Shown: piece after piece, positions 1 through 7,739 of the stretch
Layout: every line of letters begins with the position of its first letter
How positions within the stretch are numbered: the first letter of the stretch is position 1
From: Rhodocyclales bacterium
GTDB taxonomy: Bacteria > Pseudomonadota > Gammaproteobacteria > Burkholderiales > Rhodocyclaceae
Direction of reading: 5' to 3'
Assembly (NCBI GenBank): GCA_016235805.1
Contig: JACRIY010000094.1
Coordinates: 1 to 35,053 of the forward strand
DNA: 35,053 bases
Notes under the pieces: generated by a model
What the model saw: the letters and a program-made list of their open reading frames with translations, nothing else
Told to the model about the DNA's origin: nothing
The model's database searches: none
Translations under genes and position numbers: made by a program

Positions 1-8
1 ACGGGCGG

Positions 9-136
9 CTTCACGGCCATCGCGGACACCTGAGATACGATGAACCCGGTCACTCGCATGCCCTGCGCACCGTCCGCCATCACCGTGAAACGGTGTCCGC
101 GATCAGCGTGAAACGGGTGTCCGTGATCGCTGAAAT
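9..136. repeat. IS21-like terminal repeat array, left edge
   Basis: Three consecutive copies of a unit of the form TGTCCGCGATCAGCGTGAAAC lie at 71-91, 93-114 and 118-136, and one copy in the opposite orientation lies at 9-30. The reverse complement of 71-136 resembles the right-edge array at 34919-35030 closely, including the flank (GATGGCGGAC, then a GTGACC-type sequence). Multiple short terminal repeats containing TGT..GC are typical of IS21-family elements. I infer that an IS21-like element extends leftward out of the window. No transposase is visible here. The array runs directly into the ParB remnant. Confidence 0.6.
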
Positions 137-526
137 GCGCAAGCGGCCTACGGCATCGACACGGAGGGGCTGGAGGCCTTGCTGAACTACCTCGAAGTCG
201 ATGAGGCGCGGCACTTCACGCTGAACGACGAGTACCTGAACCTGCTGACGGTCAGCGAACTGGAGTCGCTGGCCGAAGAGGTCGGGCTCAAGAAGGCGAT
301 GGGCGAGCGGTACGCGAAGGCGAAGGCCGGCAAGCGGTCGGACTTCATCCTGGCGCTGCTCGCCGTCGAAGGCTTCGCCTACCGAGGCACGGTGCCGAAG
401 GCGATGCGCTATCCGCGCCGCAAATTCAAGTACGCCAGCCGCACGCCGGCCGCAGAAGGAGCCACGCAATCGCTGGGCGAAACGGGCGACGCGCGCCGAG
501 AGCCGGAGGCCGCGCCTGCTGCGTGA
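134..526 (+). pseudogene. C-terminal remnant of PRTRC system ParB family protein
   Basis: The frame is open from about position 134, right at the end of the repeat array, to the stop at 526. It encodes roughly 130 residues including AAYGIDTEGLEALLNYLEVD and the LLTVSELESLAEEVGL stretch. This matches the tail of the PRTRC ParB family protein as I know it. Full-length members are several hundred residues, so the N-terminal ParB nuclease-like and helix-turn-helix parts are missing. A TTG at 179 could start translation, but the reading frame and homology continue upstream to the repeat junction, so I read it as a gene truncated by insertion of the IS21-like end. The C-terminal ~40 residues are Ala/Glu-rich. 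PRTRC E follows after 73 bases. Family assignment is from recognised sequence and gene order. Confidence 0.75.
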
Positions 527-599
527 GCCCTCGACAAGCGAGGGGTGACTCCTACGATGGCTTTGAGGGTCATCCCTCGCGCAACAGGAGATTCAAGCA

Positions 600-1100
600 A
601 TGTTCAAAGAGCTTTTCCCGATGGCAGCCAAGGGCCCGTTCAGCCTGCTGCTGTCGGCGGATGAAGGCAGCGGCCTCATGACGGTGGTGGTCGTGCCCAA
701 GACCTCGGACAGCGGCAAGGACGTGCCGGCGCTGGCCATGCCGCTGAAGCTGACCGCCACGGCGGAGGAACTAGACGCCGGCTTCGTGCAGGCGCTGGCC
801 AGCTACGCGACGCGGCGCACCAGCCTGGACGAGCAGGTGGCGGCGACGAACGAGGTCCTGGACGCGGCTCGGGCTGCATCCGTCAAGAAGGGCGCCGAGG
901 CCGTCACCAAGGCGGGCGCGAAGCCTGCACCCAGGACTTCTGCGCGGCCTGTCGCCGGGGCTGGCGATGCCGAGCACGACGACGACGATGGCGAGGGCAG
1001 CGCGGTCGATGACGCATTGGCGCCGGCGCTGGTCGGCAACGAGCCGAAGGCAGAGACACCAGTGGGCGGTGCGGGTATGCCCGACCTGTTCGGCGCCTAA
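600..1100 (+). CDS. PRTRC system protein E
   Basis: 166 residues, ATG start with AACAGGAG upstream. The N-terminus (MFKELFPMAAKGPFSLLLSA) and the C-terminal GMPDLFGA peptide are typical of the PRTRC E family. Between them lie an N-terminal alpha/beta region (residues 1-85), a helical stretch with Ala and Lys (85-115) and an acidic linker with a run of Asp near 128-133. The molecular function of this family is unknown; it always travels with the ParB/ThiF cassette of plasmids and integrative elements. It sits between the ParB remnant and PRTRC C, with 15 bases to the next gene, so the two are probably cotranscribed. Confidence 0.88.
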   Translation: MFKELFPMAAKGPFSLLLSADEGSGLMTVVVVPKTSDSGKDVPALAMPLKLTATAEELDAGFVQALASYATRRTSLDEQVAATNEVLDAARAASVKKGAEAVTKAGAKPAPRTSARPVAGAGDAEHDDDDGEGSAVDDALAPALVGNEPKAETPVGGAGMPDLFGA

Positions 1101-1115
1101 GGGGAGGAACACATC

Positions 1116-1322
1116 ATGTCCATCGTTGTTGCGGCCCTGTCTCGCTGCTTCAAGTACAACGGACTGACGCTGCCCGACATCCCGGGGCTCACGATCGAAC
1201 AAGTCAAGGAGGTCTACGCGGCGCAGTACCCGGAACTGCTGACCGCCGAGGCGCAGGTCGGGGAGGTGGTCCGTGGCGTCCAGGAAGTCGCGTTCAAGCG
1301 TGCGGTCGGCACCAAGGGCTGA
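1116..1322 (+). CDS. PRTRC system protein C (ubiquitin-like)
   Basis: 68 residues beginning MSIVVAALSRCFKYNGLTLP, the signature of the PRTRC C family, which Pfam groups with prokaryotic ubiquitin-like (beta-grasp) proteins. The LPDIPGLTIEQVKEVYAAQYPEL segment fits the helix that packs on a beta-grasp sheet. The protein ends in Gly (GTKG), compatible with activation of a C-terminal glycine by the E1-like ThiF protein at 4031-4837, although a classical di-glycine is absent. The SD is GGGGAGGA, 9-10 bases before ATG. The partners expected for a conjugation pathway (E2-like B, JAMM protease A, E1-like ThiF) are all downstream in the same operon. The in vivo role of the family is not established. 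Confidence 0.88.
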   Translation: MSIVVAALSRCFKYNGLTLPDIPGLTIEQVKEVYAAQYPELLTAEAQVGEVVRGVQEVAFKRAVGTKG

Positions 1323-1545
1323 TCGGGGCGATCCGGTCGCGCGGTATGCAGCGCGGCTGGACCGCCTTCTCGGTCAATCGGATCAAGGGGAGGCCGGCGC
1401 CCTTGAAGCCGCGATGCTGGACGAGAGACTGGTCCAGGTGAGCAGCGTCGTGCATCGATTCGCCGAAGACGTCTGGGGCCAGCCCCGGGGCGACCGGCAG
1501 GAGCGGATGGTGGTGCGCGGTGTGCTGCTTCCACCCTTGATCTGA
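1273..1545 (+). CDS. Small hypothetical protein between PRTRC C and F
   Basis: A 90-residue frame that fits exactly between PRTRC C and F. GTG at 1273 has the SD GGGGAGG (1260-1266) six bases upstream and overlaps the end of C by 50 bases; GTG at 1300 is an alternative. The stop is two bases before the ATG of F. The region after the overlap reads like a real soluble helical protein (ARYAARLDRLLGQ, then ALEAAMLDERLVQVSSVVHR). I do not recognise a family. The tight packing and absence of competing frames argue that it is a gene; the start is uncertain. Confidence 0.55.
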   Translation: MASRKSRSSVRSAPRADRGDPVARYAARLDRLLGQSDQGEAGALEAAMLDERLVQVSSVVHRFAEDVWGQPRGDRQERMVVRGVLLPPLI

Positions 1546-1547
1546 CC

Positions 1548-2561
1548 ATGCTGACGCTACCTTCACTTGACGCGCGCATCCCGCACAAGCTGGTGCCGCA
1601 GACCTCGCGCCGCCGCGGAGCGGCCTTCGCGAGGACGCTGCTGAGGGCCGGTGTGGTCGATGCCGCACTCCTGCCTGCGCGACCGTCCGCCGACCACCTC
1701 AGGACCTGTCAGTCCGTGCTTGAGGGCTGGGTGCGCCGAGAACTCGGTCACCTGCGGATGCTGAGGCCGTACTTTGCGATGCACCTGCGCGATGGGGATG
1801 CCGACGCGGGGAGCGGTCAACAGCCCTCGTGTGTCGTGCAGTGGGGCGGCGAGTCCTTTGGCGTCCGCATGGTCGGGCCTGCCCTCGAAAGCCTGGAGCG
1901 GCATCGGCCGAGGCTTGGGATGACGGTGCTGCGAGCACTGGAGCGGTGTGCGTGGCGGACGCTCCCGATCTACACACCGGCGGTCGTCATGGAGTGCGCG
2001 AGCGACACCTACTGGTACGGGGAGTTCGACGAGGACGTGGCAATCGAGGAGGCCTGTGGCGACGACGCGGCCGAGCGGGAGTCGATGCGTCAGAGCATGG
2101 TGACGCGGGCCATGTTCAACGCGACGTTTCCGGCGTGGGCGCTCGGTGGGCGCGCCAGGTCGCTCGGTCGGCGGACGCTGCGGCAGTTGGCCGAAGCTGC
2201 AGATGACCACCGCATCCGCGACGTGATCGAGTGCGTGCTTCGACTGCTGGCCGTGGACCTCGCGGACTACGACTGGTCCATGCGGGAGGGCCGGTTCGTC
2301 GGCTTCTCCGGCGTGCTGGCTTGGGGGCCGAAGGACGAACTCACGACTCGGGTGCTGGACGACTACGAACAGATGGTCGGCGAAAGCGGCGACTACTTCG
2401 AGCCATGCGGCGAGGACACGCTTGGCGCAGGCGATCACGAGGCCCTCGCCGGATGGTTCGGCTTCCTGCGGAACTGGTGTGCGGGCGTCAAGGCACTGGA
2501 CGAGTTGACCTTCAGGCTGACCGATGGAGACTGGACCACACAGAAGCGAGGTGGCCGATGA
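1548..2561 (+). CDS. PRTRC system protein F
   Basis: 337 residues. The N-terminus (MLTLPSLDARIPHKLVPQT) and the overall length, together with its position before PRTRC B, identify the PRTRC F family. The protein looks mostly helical, with a Trp- and Asp-rich middle (for example DTYWYGEFDEDVA near residues 150-162) and a C-terminal helical region with FLRNWCAGVKALDE. No catalytic motif is evident, and the family function is unknown. The start ATG lies two bases after the preceding stop, with no strong SD, suggesting translational coupling. Its own stop overlaps the ATG of PRTRC B (ATGA). Confidence 0.85.
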   Translation: MLTLPSLDARIPHKLVPQTSRRRGAAFARTLLRAGVVDAALLPARPSADHLRTCQSVLEGWVRRELGHLRMLRPYFAMHLRDGDADAGSGQQPSCVVQWGGESFGVRMVGPALESLERHRPRLGMTVLRALERCAWRTLPIYTPAVVMECASDTYWYGEFDEDVAIEEACGDDAAERESMRQSMVTRAMFNATFPAWALGGRARSLGRRTLRQLAEAADDHRIRDVIECVLRLLAVDLADYDWSMREGRFVGFSGVLAWGPKDELTTRVLDDYEQMVGESGDYFEPCGEDTLGAGDHEALAGWFGFLRNWCAGVKALDELTFRLTDGDWTTQKRGGR

Positions 2562-3313
2562 GTGCGCAGAAGCCGGGGATCAAGTTCACAGTGACCGAAG
2601 AAGGGCCCACCGAGATGCGACTGCGACGCGCGATCCTGGTGTACGCCGGGAAAGGCGGCGGCAGCTTCGCCACGGTGCACGACATCGCGACGGAGTCCAG
2701 CGGCGCGGCGACGATCCTGCCCGGAAGGCCAATGACCGCGTTCGCGGCCCTGCGGCTGGCACGCCGGCTGATGAAACGTCGCGAGGGCGGCTTCATCCCC
2801 GACCGGCTGGTCTTTCAGGACTCCAGTGCGGTGGCGTGGTGGCTGCCACCTGGGCAGCGCCCCATCTGGTTCCGCTGCGCTGGGGGTGAACTCGGAGCGG
2901 TCGAGCGCTCTGAAGTCGTGAGCCATCCTGGGCTCGTGTTCTGCGTGACCTCCGCGCGCAAGTGGTACGTCTGGGCGGTCAAGGGCGGCGAGCGACCACG
3001 CTCGGACACGAGGCTCTATCGAGCGCCGTACTTCAACGTCTGGGAGAGCGGCCAGATCTGCGTCGGCAACGTGGAGCTGCCCGAGCGAGCGACGGCCGAG
3101 AAGATCGACGCGTGGACTTCCGCGTTCTTCGACAGCTGGTTCACCCACCCGAACGTGCAGAGCGAACTGGTGGCGTACGTGGGCGGCGTCTACCGGTTCT
3201 GGCGCGACATGCTCGACGGCAAGCACCCCGAGTTCCCGGAGCGGGTCCTGGTCGACATCGACCGCACGCTCGGAGACATGCTGCTGTCCCAGGCCGGCAA
3301 GCACGATGACTGA
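2558..3313 (+). CDS. PRTRC system protein B (E2-like)
   Basis: 251 residues. ATG at 2558 overlaps the stop of F as ATGA; a longer upstream frame exists but would run through F. Recognised features are KYxxAPYFNVWESGQICVGN-like sequence: here YRAPYFNVWESGQICVGN at about residues 155-172, with Cys168 in the GQIC motif. This fits the prokaryotic E2 family D that PRTRC B belongs to, where the cysteine would carry a ubiquitin-like protein. The C-terminus is helical (FDSWFTHPNVQSELVAYVGG and following). The neighbouring C, A and ThiF proteins supply the ubiquitin-like protein, JAMM peptidase and E1-like enzyme. Biochemical activity of the family has not been shown to my knowledge. Confidence 0.88.
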   Translation: MSAQKPGIKFTVTEEGPTEMRLRRAILVYAGKGGGSFATVHDIATESSGAATILPGRPMTAFAALRLARRLMKRREGGFIPDRLVFQDSSAVAWWLPPGQRPIWFRCAGGELGAVERSEVVSHPGLVFCVTSARKWYVWAVKGGERPRSDTRLYRAPYFNVWESGQICVGNVELPERATAEKIDAWTSAFFDSWFTHPNVQSELVAYVGGVYRFWRDMLDGKHPEFPERVLVDIDRTLGDMLLSQAGKHDD

Positions 3314-3917
3314 CCCACGCGACGCGGCCGTGCAGGCCACTTGCCCTGTGAAGGCAGTGCCCCGATACGGCGACCTGCCGGTGCATGCCAGCGGGCAGCG
3401 CATGCTGCTGGCCGGCAACGGGCTGTTCGTGCAGATGAAGACCCCATGGCTGGACTGCACCACGCGGGTTGCCGAAGTGGGCATGCGCCTGCCTTTTGGT
3501 CCACTGGCCGAGACGATCGCCTTTGCCTTCGGCGTGATCCCCGTGGGCTTGCTGGAGCGCTTCATCGCGGAGGCCCGCTTGGCCCTGCCCAACGAGACAG
3601 CCGGCGCACTGATCTTCAACGTGCGAACCGGGGGACTTCGGCTGGCGATGCACGAGGCTGTGGCCGCCGGCCCCGGTCATGTGAGCTACCGCATCGAAGA
3701 ACTGCCGGACGATGAACTGCTCGCCGTGGACCTTCACTCGCATGGTCGCCTGCCTGCCTTCTGGTCGGCCGAGGACGATCGAGACGACCAGGGCGTGCGG
3801 GTGTGTGGTGTCTTCGGCAATCTCAATCGAGCGCGGCCCACGGCGCGGTTCCGGCTGGTGCTGAACGGGTTGTTCAAGGACCTCGTGCACCCTTGGCAGG
3901 TGGCCGGCGACGCTTGA
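3306..3917 (+). CDS. PRTRC system protein A (JAMM/MPN metallopeptidase)
   Basis: 203 residues, overlapping PRTRC B by 8 bases. The JAMM zinc-protease motif is complete: LHSHG (residues about 142-146) followed after seven residues by S..D in FWSAEDD, with an upstream Glu-rich strand (residues about 115-137) that could supply the catalytic Glu. JAMM proteins remove ubiquitin-like modifiers or process their C-termini, so this is the predicted deconjugase or processing enzyme for PRTRC C. An 80-base gap separates it from the probable start of the ThiF gene at 3998 or 4031. Length and position match other PRTRC A proteins. Confidence 0.9.
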   Translation: MTDPRDAAVQATCPVKAVPRYGDLPVHASGQRMLLAGNGLFVQMKTPWLDCTTRVAEVGMRLPFGPLAETIAFAFGVIPVGLLERFIAEARLALPNETAGALIFNVRTGGLRLAMHEAVAAGPGHVSYRIEELPDDELLAVDLHSHGRLPAFWSAEDDRDDQGVRVCGVFGNLNRARPTARFRLVLNGLFKDLVHPWQVAGDA

Positions 3918-4030
3918 TGCGGGCGGGTACATGCGCGACGCGCGCCAACCCCCCAAGGTTCCGCCTTCAGCAGCGTGGTTGAAAGCGCAAGGCCCACGTG
4001 GATGATCCTCACGAGAGGATCGACAACGAC

Positions 4031-4837
4031 ATGGAACATTGCATCGCTCGCAGCCTGTTGACCCAGCGCGTCAGGGTCCACCTGGTGGGTGTCGGCGGCA
4101 ACGGCGCTCAGATGGCCAACTGCCTGGCAAGGCTCGACATCGCGATGCGGGCCTTGGGCCATCCCTACGGGTTTCACGTCACCGCCTTCGACGGCGATGT
4201 CGTGAGCGACTCGAACGTGGGCCGCCAGATCTACAGCCCGTCGGATGTCGGCCTGCACAAGGCCGTCGTCACGATCCACCGCCTCAACCAGTACTTCGGG
4301 CTCGACTGGGATGCGGTGCCACAGCACTACGGTCCTGGGGCGGCAGCCGACAGCGGATGCGGTCCGGGCATCGTGATCAGTTGCGTCGACTCGGCGCGCG
4401 CTCGCCGTGACCTGCACCGGCGCCTGTTCAATCGCGGGTCAAGCACCGCCTATTGGCTGGACCTCGGCAACACGGAGAGCGCAGCCCAGGTGGTGCTGGG
4501 CCAGCCCAAGCCGCACCCGTTGCCTGAGCGGCTGGAGTGGGAGCGCCTGCCGTGCGTGACCGAGCTCTTCCCCCAACTCCTGGACGACGTGCAGGAGGAC
4601 GACACGCCGTCCTGCTCGGTGCAAATCTCCCTGCGGTCTCAGGGACTGTTCGTCAACGACGTGGCCGTTCGGTGGGCCTCGCAGTTGCTCTACGAGTTGT
4701 TCCAGGGCCCGATTCGGCACCACGGGGTGCTGGTCAATCTCGCCTCGAAGCGATCCGGGCCCGTCGATGTGAATCCGGCCGTGTGGCGGCGCTTTGGGGT
4801 ACGGCGCCGCAAGCCTCGGGGTCTCCAGGTCGAATAG
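4031..4837 (+). CDS. PRTRC system ThiF family protein (E1-like)
   Basis: 268 residues from ATG 4031; an in-frame GTG at 3998 would add 11. The Rossmann nucleotide-binding loop HLVGVGGNGAQMAN begins near residue 17, followed by the FDGDVVSDSNVGRQIY stretch typical of ThiF/MoeB/E1 enzymes (Asp for ATP or Mg, then N..RQ). Later the ISCVDSARARRDL segment and the WLDLGN motif are also characteristic. No CxxC zinc motif is obvious, though a TPSCSV cysteine lies near residue 199 and could act as the catalytic Cys. It would adenylate the C-terminus of PRTRC C and pass it to B. The SD is GAGAGG, somewhat distant from ATG. Confidence 0.88.
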   Translation: MEHCIARSLLTQRVRVHLVGVGGNGAQMANCLARLDIAMRALGHPYGFHVTAFDGDVVSDSNVGRQIYSPSDVGLHKAVVTIHRLNQYFGLDWDAVPQHYGPGAAADSGCGPGIVISCVDSARARRDLHRRLFNRGSSTAYWLDLGNTESAAQVVLGQPKPHPLPERLEWERLPCVTELFPQLLDDVQEDDTPSCSVQISLRSQGLFVNDVAVRWASQLLYELFQGPIRHHGVLVNLASKRSGPVDVNPAVWRRFGVRRRKPRGLQVE

Positions 4838-4842
4838 CTGCA

Positions 4843-4860
4843 GAGCGCCGACTGGCGCTC
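4843..4860. terminator. Hairpin after PRTRC ThiF gene
   Basis: GAGCGCC-GACT-GGCGCTC is a perfect 7-bp stem with a 4-base loop starting six bases after the ThiF stop. There is no T-tract, so it may attenuate transcription or protect the 3' end rather than act as a strong intrinsic terminator. The remaining bases to 5063 show no convincing gene. Confidence 0.4.
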
Positions 4861-5063
4861 GGTCCTGTCAGGGAACCCGGGGGTGTTCCGTGCCGACTTT
4901 CGGTTGGAGAAATCCGATCGAGAGCGGCAGCATGGGCGAGTTGCCGCACGTTCGGCGGGGCCGCTCAACGGTGGCGGGTCACGAAGACCGGACGCGGTGC
5001 AGCGGCTTGATCCACGCGAGTCGCGTTCAAGAATGAACTCGATTCAACGACAGAGGAAGGCCG

Positions 5064-5342
5064 ATGACCGAGTCACAGCTGGTGGACGGATTGCAGGTGC
5101 TGGGCTGGCTGCTGACGCTGCTCGGGCAAGTCCAGGTGGCGCGCAAGCGGCGGGCCGGCTTCGCCACCTGGATCGTCGCGAACCTGGTGCTGATCGCGTT
5201 GAGCGCGCGCATGGGGCTCTGGTGGTGCATCGGCATGTACCTGACGAACATCGCCGTGTGCGCGTGGTCCTACCGGACCTGGGCCGAAGACGTTGGCGGC
5301 GGGATGCGCACCCTGTTCCTGAACAAGCGCGTCTCCGGGTAG
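5064..5342 (+). CDS. Small membrane protein, PnuC-like fold
   Basis: 92 residues with a good SD (GAGGAAGG) before ATG. Three hydrophobic stretches can be read: residues about 8-24 (LQVLGWLLTLLGQVQVA), 31-48 (GFATWIVANLVLIALSAR) and 50-68 (MGLWWCIGMYLTNIAVCAW), separated by a basic turn ARKRRAG. The pattern (short basic turn, then W.VAN and W....Y) resembles the small three-helix proteins annotated as nicotinamide-riboside transporter PnuC-like or phage membrane proteins. It is much shorter than a true PnuC. The next gene begins 3 bases after its stop, so it is probably coupled to the helicase; the meaning of that pairing is unknown. Confidence 0.7.
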   Translation: MTESQLVDGLQVLGWLLTLLGQVQVARKRRAGFATWIVANLVLIALSARMGLWWCIGMYLTNIAVCAWSYRTWAEDVGGGMRTLFLNKRVSG

Positions 5343-5345
5343 GGC

Positions 5346-6806
5346 GTGGCCGACGCGATGTTGCAACCGACGCAGGAGCAGCAGCGCGTCGTGGAGAGCG
5401 AGGCGCGTGCGCTGGTGGTGGAGGCCGGTGCTGGCGCCGCGAAGACGACGACGCTCGGCCTGTACGCCAGTGCCCGGCCACGGGCGCGGATTCTGTATCT
5501 GGCCTTCAGCAAAGCGATCCAGCTCGAGGCCGCCGGCCGGATGCCGGCCAACGTGAGTTGCCGCACCACGCACTCGATCGCTTGGCGAAAGGCGATCGAA
5601 CTGTTCGGTGACGAGGCGAGCCAGCGAGTCGGCAAGACCTACACCTCGTCGGTCGCGCGCGCGTTCAGGTGCGGACCCTTGCTTGCCGCTGGGGCGCTGC
5701 AGGCCATCCAGAACTGGTGCGGCTCGTTGGACGAGCACATCGGCCCGGCCCACGTTCCGTGCGAGATCGCCGAGCGGCTCGCGGACCCGGGTGGTGTCGT
5801 CGAACTCGCCCGGTCGGTGTGGGCTCGCATGCAGCGGCGGGATGGCGGCGAGCTCAAGCTGCCGCACGACGGCTACCTGAAGCTGTTCCAGATGGACGCA
5901 CCGCGGCTGCGCGGGTGTGACCTCGTGGCGGTTGACGAGGCCCAGGACCTGAACATGTGCACCTACGACATCGTGCGGCGCCAAGGTGGCGGCGTGGTGC
6001 TGGTCGGCGACTCGGCGCAGCAGATCTTCGCGTTCAGGGGATCGGCCAACGCGTTGCGCATCCATCCGGCCGACGAGCGGCTGCAACTCACGCGCAGCTT
6101 CCGGTTCGGCGACGGCATCGCGCAGATGGCGAATGCGCTGCTGGAACACTTCAAGCCGGACTGCGACCTCTGCCTGGAGGGCGGCGGTCTGGTGTCAACG
6201 CGGCTTGCGGTGGATACCCGCCGTGCCTTCGCGGTGCTGGCCCGCACGAATGCCATGGTGTTCGAAGAGGCCATCGCCTTCCTGCCCACGAACCGGCGGT
6301 ACCACTTCGTCGGCGGGACCGAGGGATACCGGATGGAAAAGCTGCTCGATGCCTACTACCTCTGGACCGGCGATGGCGGTCTCATCCGCGACCCGTACCT
6401 GCGCAGCTTCGAGACCTTCGAGAGCCTGCAACAGCTCGCGGAAGATGCCGCCGATGCGGAACTGCGGCACCTTGTGCGGGTGGTCGAGGAATACGGTGCG
6501 CGGGTACCGACGCTGGTAGACCAGATCAAGTCGCGGCATGTTGCGCTCGACAAGAGCGCGTGGCCGGACTTCGACGGCATATTCTTCTCGACGGCCCACA
6601 AGTCCAAGGGACTGGAGTTCGACCAGGTCTGGCTGGCTGACGACTTCATGCGCTTCTTCGAGGAAGGCCGGGAGTTGTCGGTTGACGGCGTCGAGCAGGC
6701 AGACGTCAACCTGTTGTACGTGGCGCTGACCCGAGCGAGGCATGCGGTCAGGCTGTGCCAGTCCTTCGAGGATTGGCTCGTGCATCGGAACCTGCGTCCG
6801 CGCTGA
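5346..6806 (+). CDS. UvrD/Rep-type superfamily 1 DNA helicase
   Basis: 486 residues from GTG 5346 (in-frame ATG at 5358 is an alternative). The SF1 motifs are all visible: Q-motif region LQPTQEQQRVV, Walker A EAGAGAAKTTT (about 26-36), Walker B LVAVDEAQDLN (193-203), motif III VLVGDSAQQIFAFRGS, motif IV LTRSFRFG, motif V STAHKSKGLEFDQVW and motif VI LYVALTRAR (457-465). The Walker A has Ala-Ala before Lys where most UvrD proteins have SGK. At under 500 residues, it is shorter than chromosomal UvrD and closer to the F-box-helicase-1-like proteins of mobile elements. It likely unwinds DNA during replication, recombination or transfer of the element. It directly follows the membrane protein gene. 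Confidence 0.9.
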   Translation: MADAMLQPTQEQQRVVESEARALVVEAGAGAAKTTTLGLYASARPRARILYLAFSKAIQLEAAGRMPANVSCRTTHSIAWRKAIELFGDEASQRVGKTYTSSVARAFRCGPLLAAGALQAIQNWCGSLDEHIGPAHVPCEIAERLADPGGVVELARSVWARMQRRDGGELKLPHDGYLKLFQMDAPRLRGCDLVAVDEAQDLNMCTYDIVRRQGGGVVLVGDSAQQIFAFRGSANALRIHPADERLQLTRSFRFGDGIAQMANALLEHFKPDCDLCLEGGGLVSTRLAVDTRRAFAVLARTNAMVFEEAIAFLPTNRRYHFVGGTEGYRMEKLLDAYYLWTGDGGLIRDPYLRSFETFESLQQLAEDAADAELRHLVRVVEEYGARVPTLVDQIKSRHVALDKSAWPDFDGIFFSTAHKSKGLEFDQVWLADDFMRFFEEGRELSVDGVEQADVNLLYVALTRARHAVRLCQSFEDWLVHRNLRPR

Positions 6807-6865
6807 GCACTTGATGCGAGCCGACTCAGGGGGAACATGGCTTCGAGGACTTGGAAGGACCCTCG

Positions 6866-7333
6866 ATGTCGCAAACCCTGATCCGTCACCTGCGTCTCTA
6901 CTGTGCGAGTCCCAACATCAAGCCGGTTCGGGACCACGACGGCGTGCTGGCCGTGGCTGGTGTGGTCGAGCGTGCAGGGCTCGCGAGGCTGCTGCTGGTC
7001 GACATGGAGCGGTGGGGCCGCAATCAGGGCGCCAGCGTGACCAACGCCGTCGACCAATTGGTGCCCGCCGCCTACCGGCACCTGATCGGCGGGTTCGGGA
7101 TTCCGATCGCCGAAACGCTGATCGTGGAACTGGACGCCTCGGGCGCCTTCGACCTGGTGTGCGATCGCAACGACGGGATGGGCATGCGGCACGAGCCGCT
7201 GCACGCCCCTGGTGGTGCGGCCAGGCCGCGGAGTCGCGAGGCCTTCCTCGCTGCAGCAGGGGGCATGGGTCGCGCGATGCTTCAGCGTGCGGAAGCCATC
7301 GGCTCCGGCGAGTGGGTGGGCGTCGAGGGATGA
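6866..7333 (+). CDS. Hypothetical protein, start of a coupled small-gene run
   Basis: 155 residues from ATG 6866 with SD GGAAGGA (6853-6859). No family is recognised. The sequence is a mixed alpha/beta protein with conserved-looking stretches GGFGIPIAETLIVELDASGAFDLV (residues about 77-100) and NDGMGMRHEPL. It contains an LLLVDMERWGRNQGASVTNAVDQL helix. The gene ends with an ATGA overlap into the next gene, so the genes from here to about 8549 are probably one operon. Confidence 0.7.
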   Translation: MSQTLIRHLRLYCASPNIKPVRDHDGVLAVAGVVERAGLARLLLVDMERWGRNQGASVTNAVDQLVPAAYRHLIGGFGIPIAETLIVELDASGAFDLVCDRNDGMGMRHEPLHAPGGAARPRSREAFLAAAGGMGRAMLQRAEAIGSGEWVGVEG

Positions 7334-7656
7334 GGTATTCGGGACAGTGCGAGACCTGCTTGCGCTGGGTTCGCCGCGGCGGCTGCGTGCTGCCAGCGGT
7401 GGAGGGCTGCGGCTGGATCGCCGGCGCGGACATCGAGGCGCTGCCCAGCGCGGTGACGCTGCTCATGCCGGTGCTCGCCCGTATCGCCGCGCGCGAGGGC
7501 GTCTGTCCGGGCCACCTGGTGCTCGATGAGACCAGCATGCCCGACGCCTATCGCTCCCAGGACCTCGAACCCGTTGTCGGTGGACGGACAGGGGTTGAAG
7601 GTGTTGGGACAGGTGCGATCCTGAGGGCAGCAATCGAGACAGGGACGCCTTCATGA
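7330..7656 (+). CDS. Hypothetical protein with Cys pair
   Basis: 108 residues. ATG 7330 overlaps the previous stop as ATGA. The N-terminus has CETC (residues 7-10), then C19, C27 and C57, enough for a small metal site (CxxC plus later Cys), but I recognise no zinc-ribbon family. A helical stretch (ALPSAVTLLMPVLARIAAREG) follows. The C-terminal 25 residues are low-complexity. It ends with another ATGA-type overlap with a tiny frame at 7653. Confidence 0.55.
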   Translation: MRYSGQCETCLRWVRRGGCVLPAVEGCGWIAGADIEALPSAVTLLMPVLARIAAREGVCPGHLVLDETSMPDAYRSQDLEPVVGGRTGVEGVGTGAILRAAIETGTPS

Positions 7657-7739
7657 TGACCACGAGGACGCAGGACGCAGAACGTAGGACGGCACGCGCC
7701 GCGGCTCCGAACACCGTCGATGCGGGTGACGCATGGTGA
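7653..7739 (+). CDS. Very short coupled ORF (28 codons)
   Basis: ATG 7653 overlaps the stop of the preceding gene (ATGA) and its own stop overlaps the ATG of the next gene (ATGGTGA at 7733-7739). It would encode 28 residues, MMTTRTQDAERRTARAAAPN and eight more. The peptide is polar, basic and without obvious structure. It may be a real mini-gene or simply a way to carry ribosomes from one gene to the next by termination-reinitiation. Confidence 0.35.
   Translation: MMTTRTQDAERRTARAAAPNTVDAGDAW

Noticed and set aside
4883..5611. 242-residue plus-strand frame across the membrane-protein gene
   Set aside because: Low-complexity Arg/Gly-rich shadow; the 5064-5342 and 5346-6806 frames have clear features.
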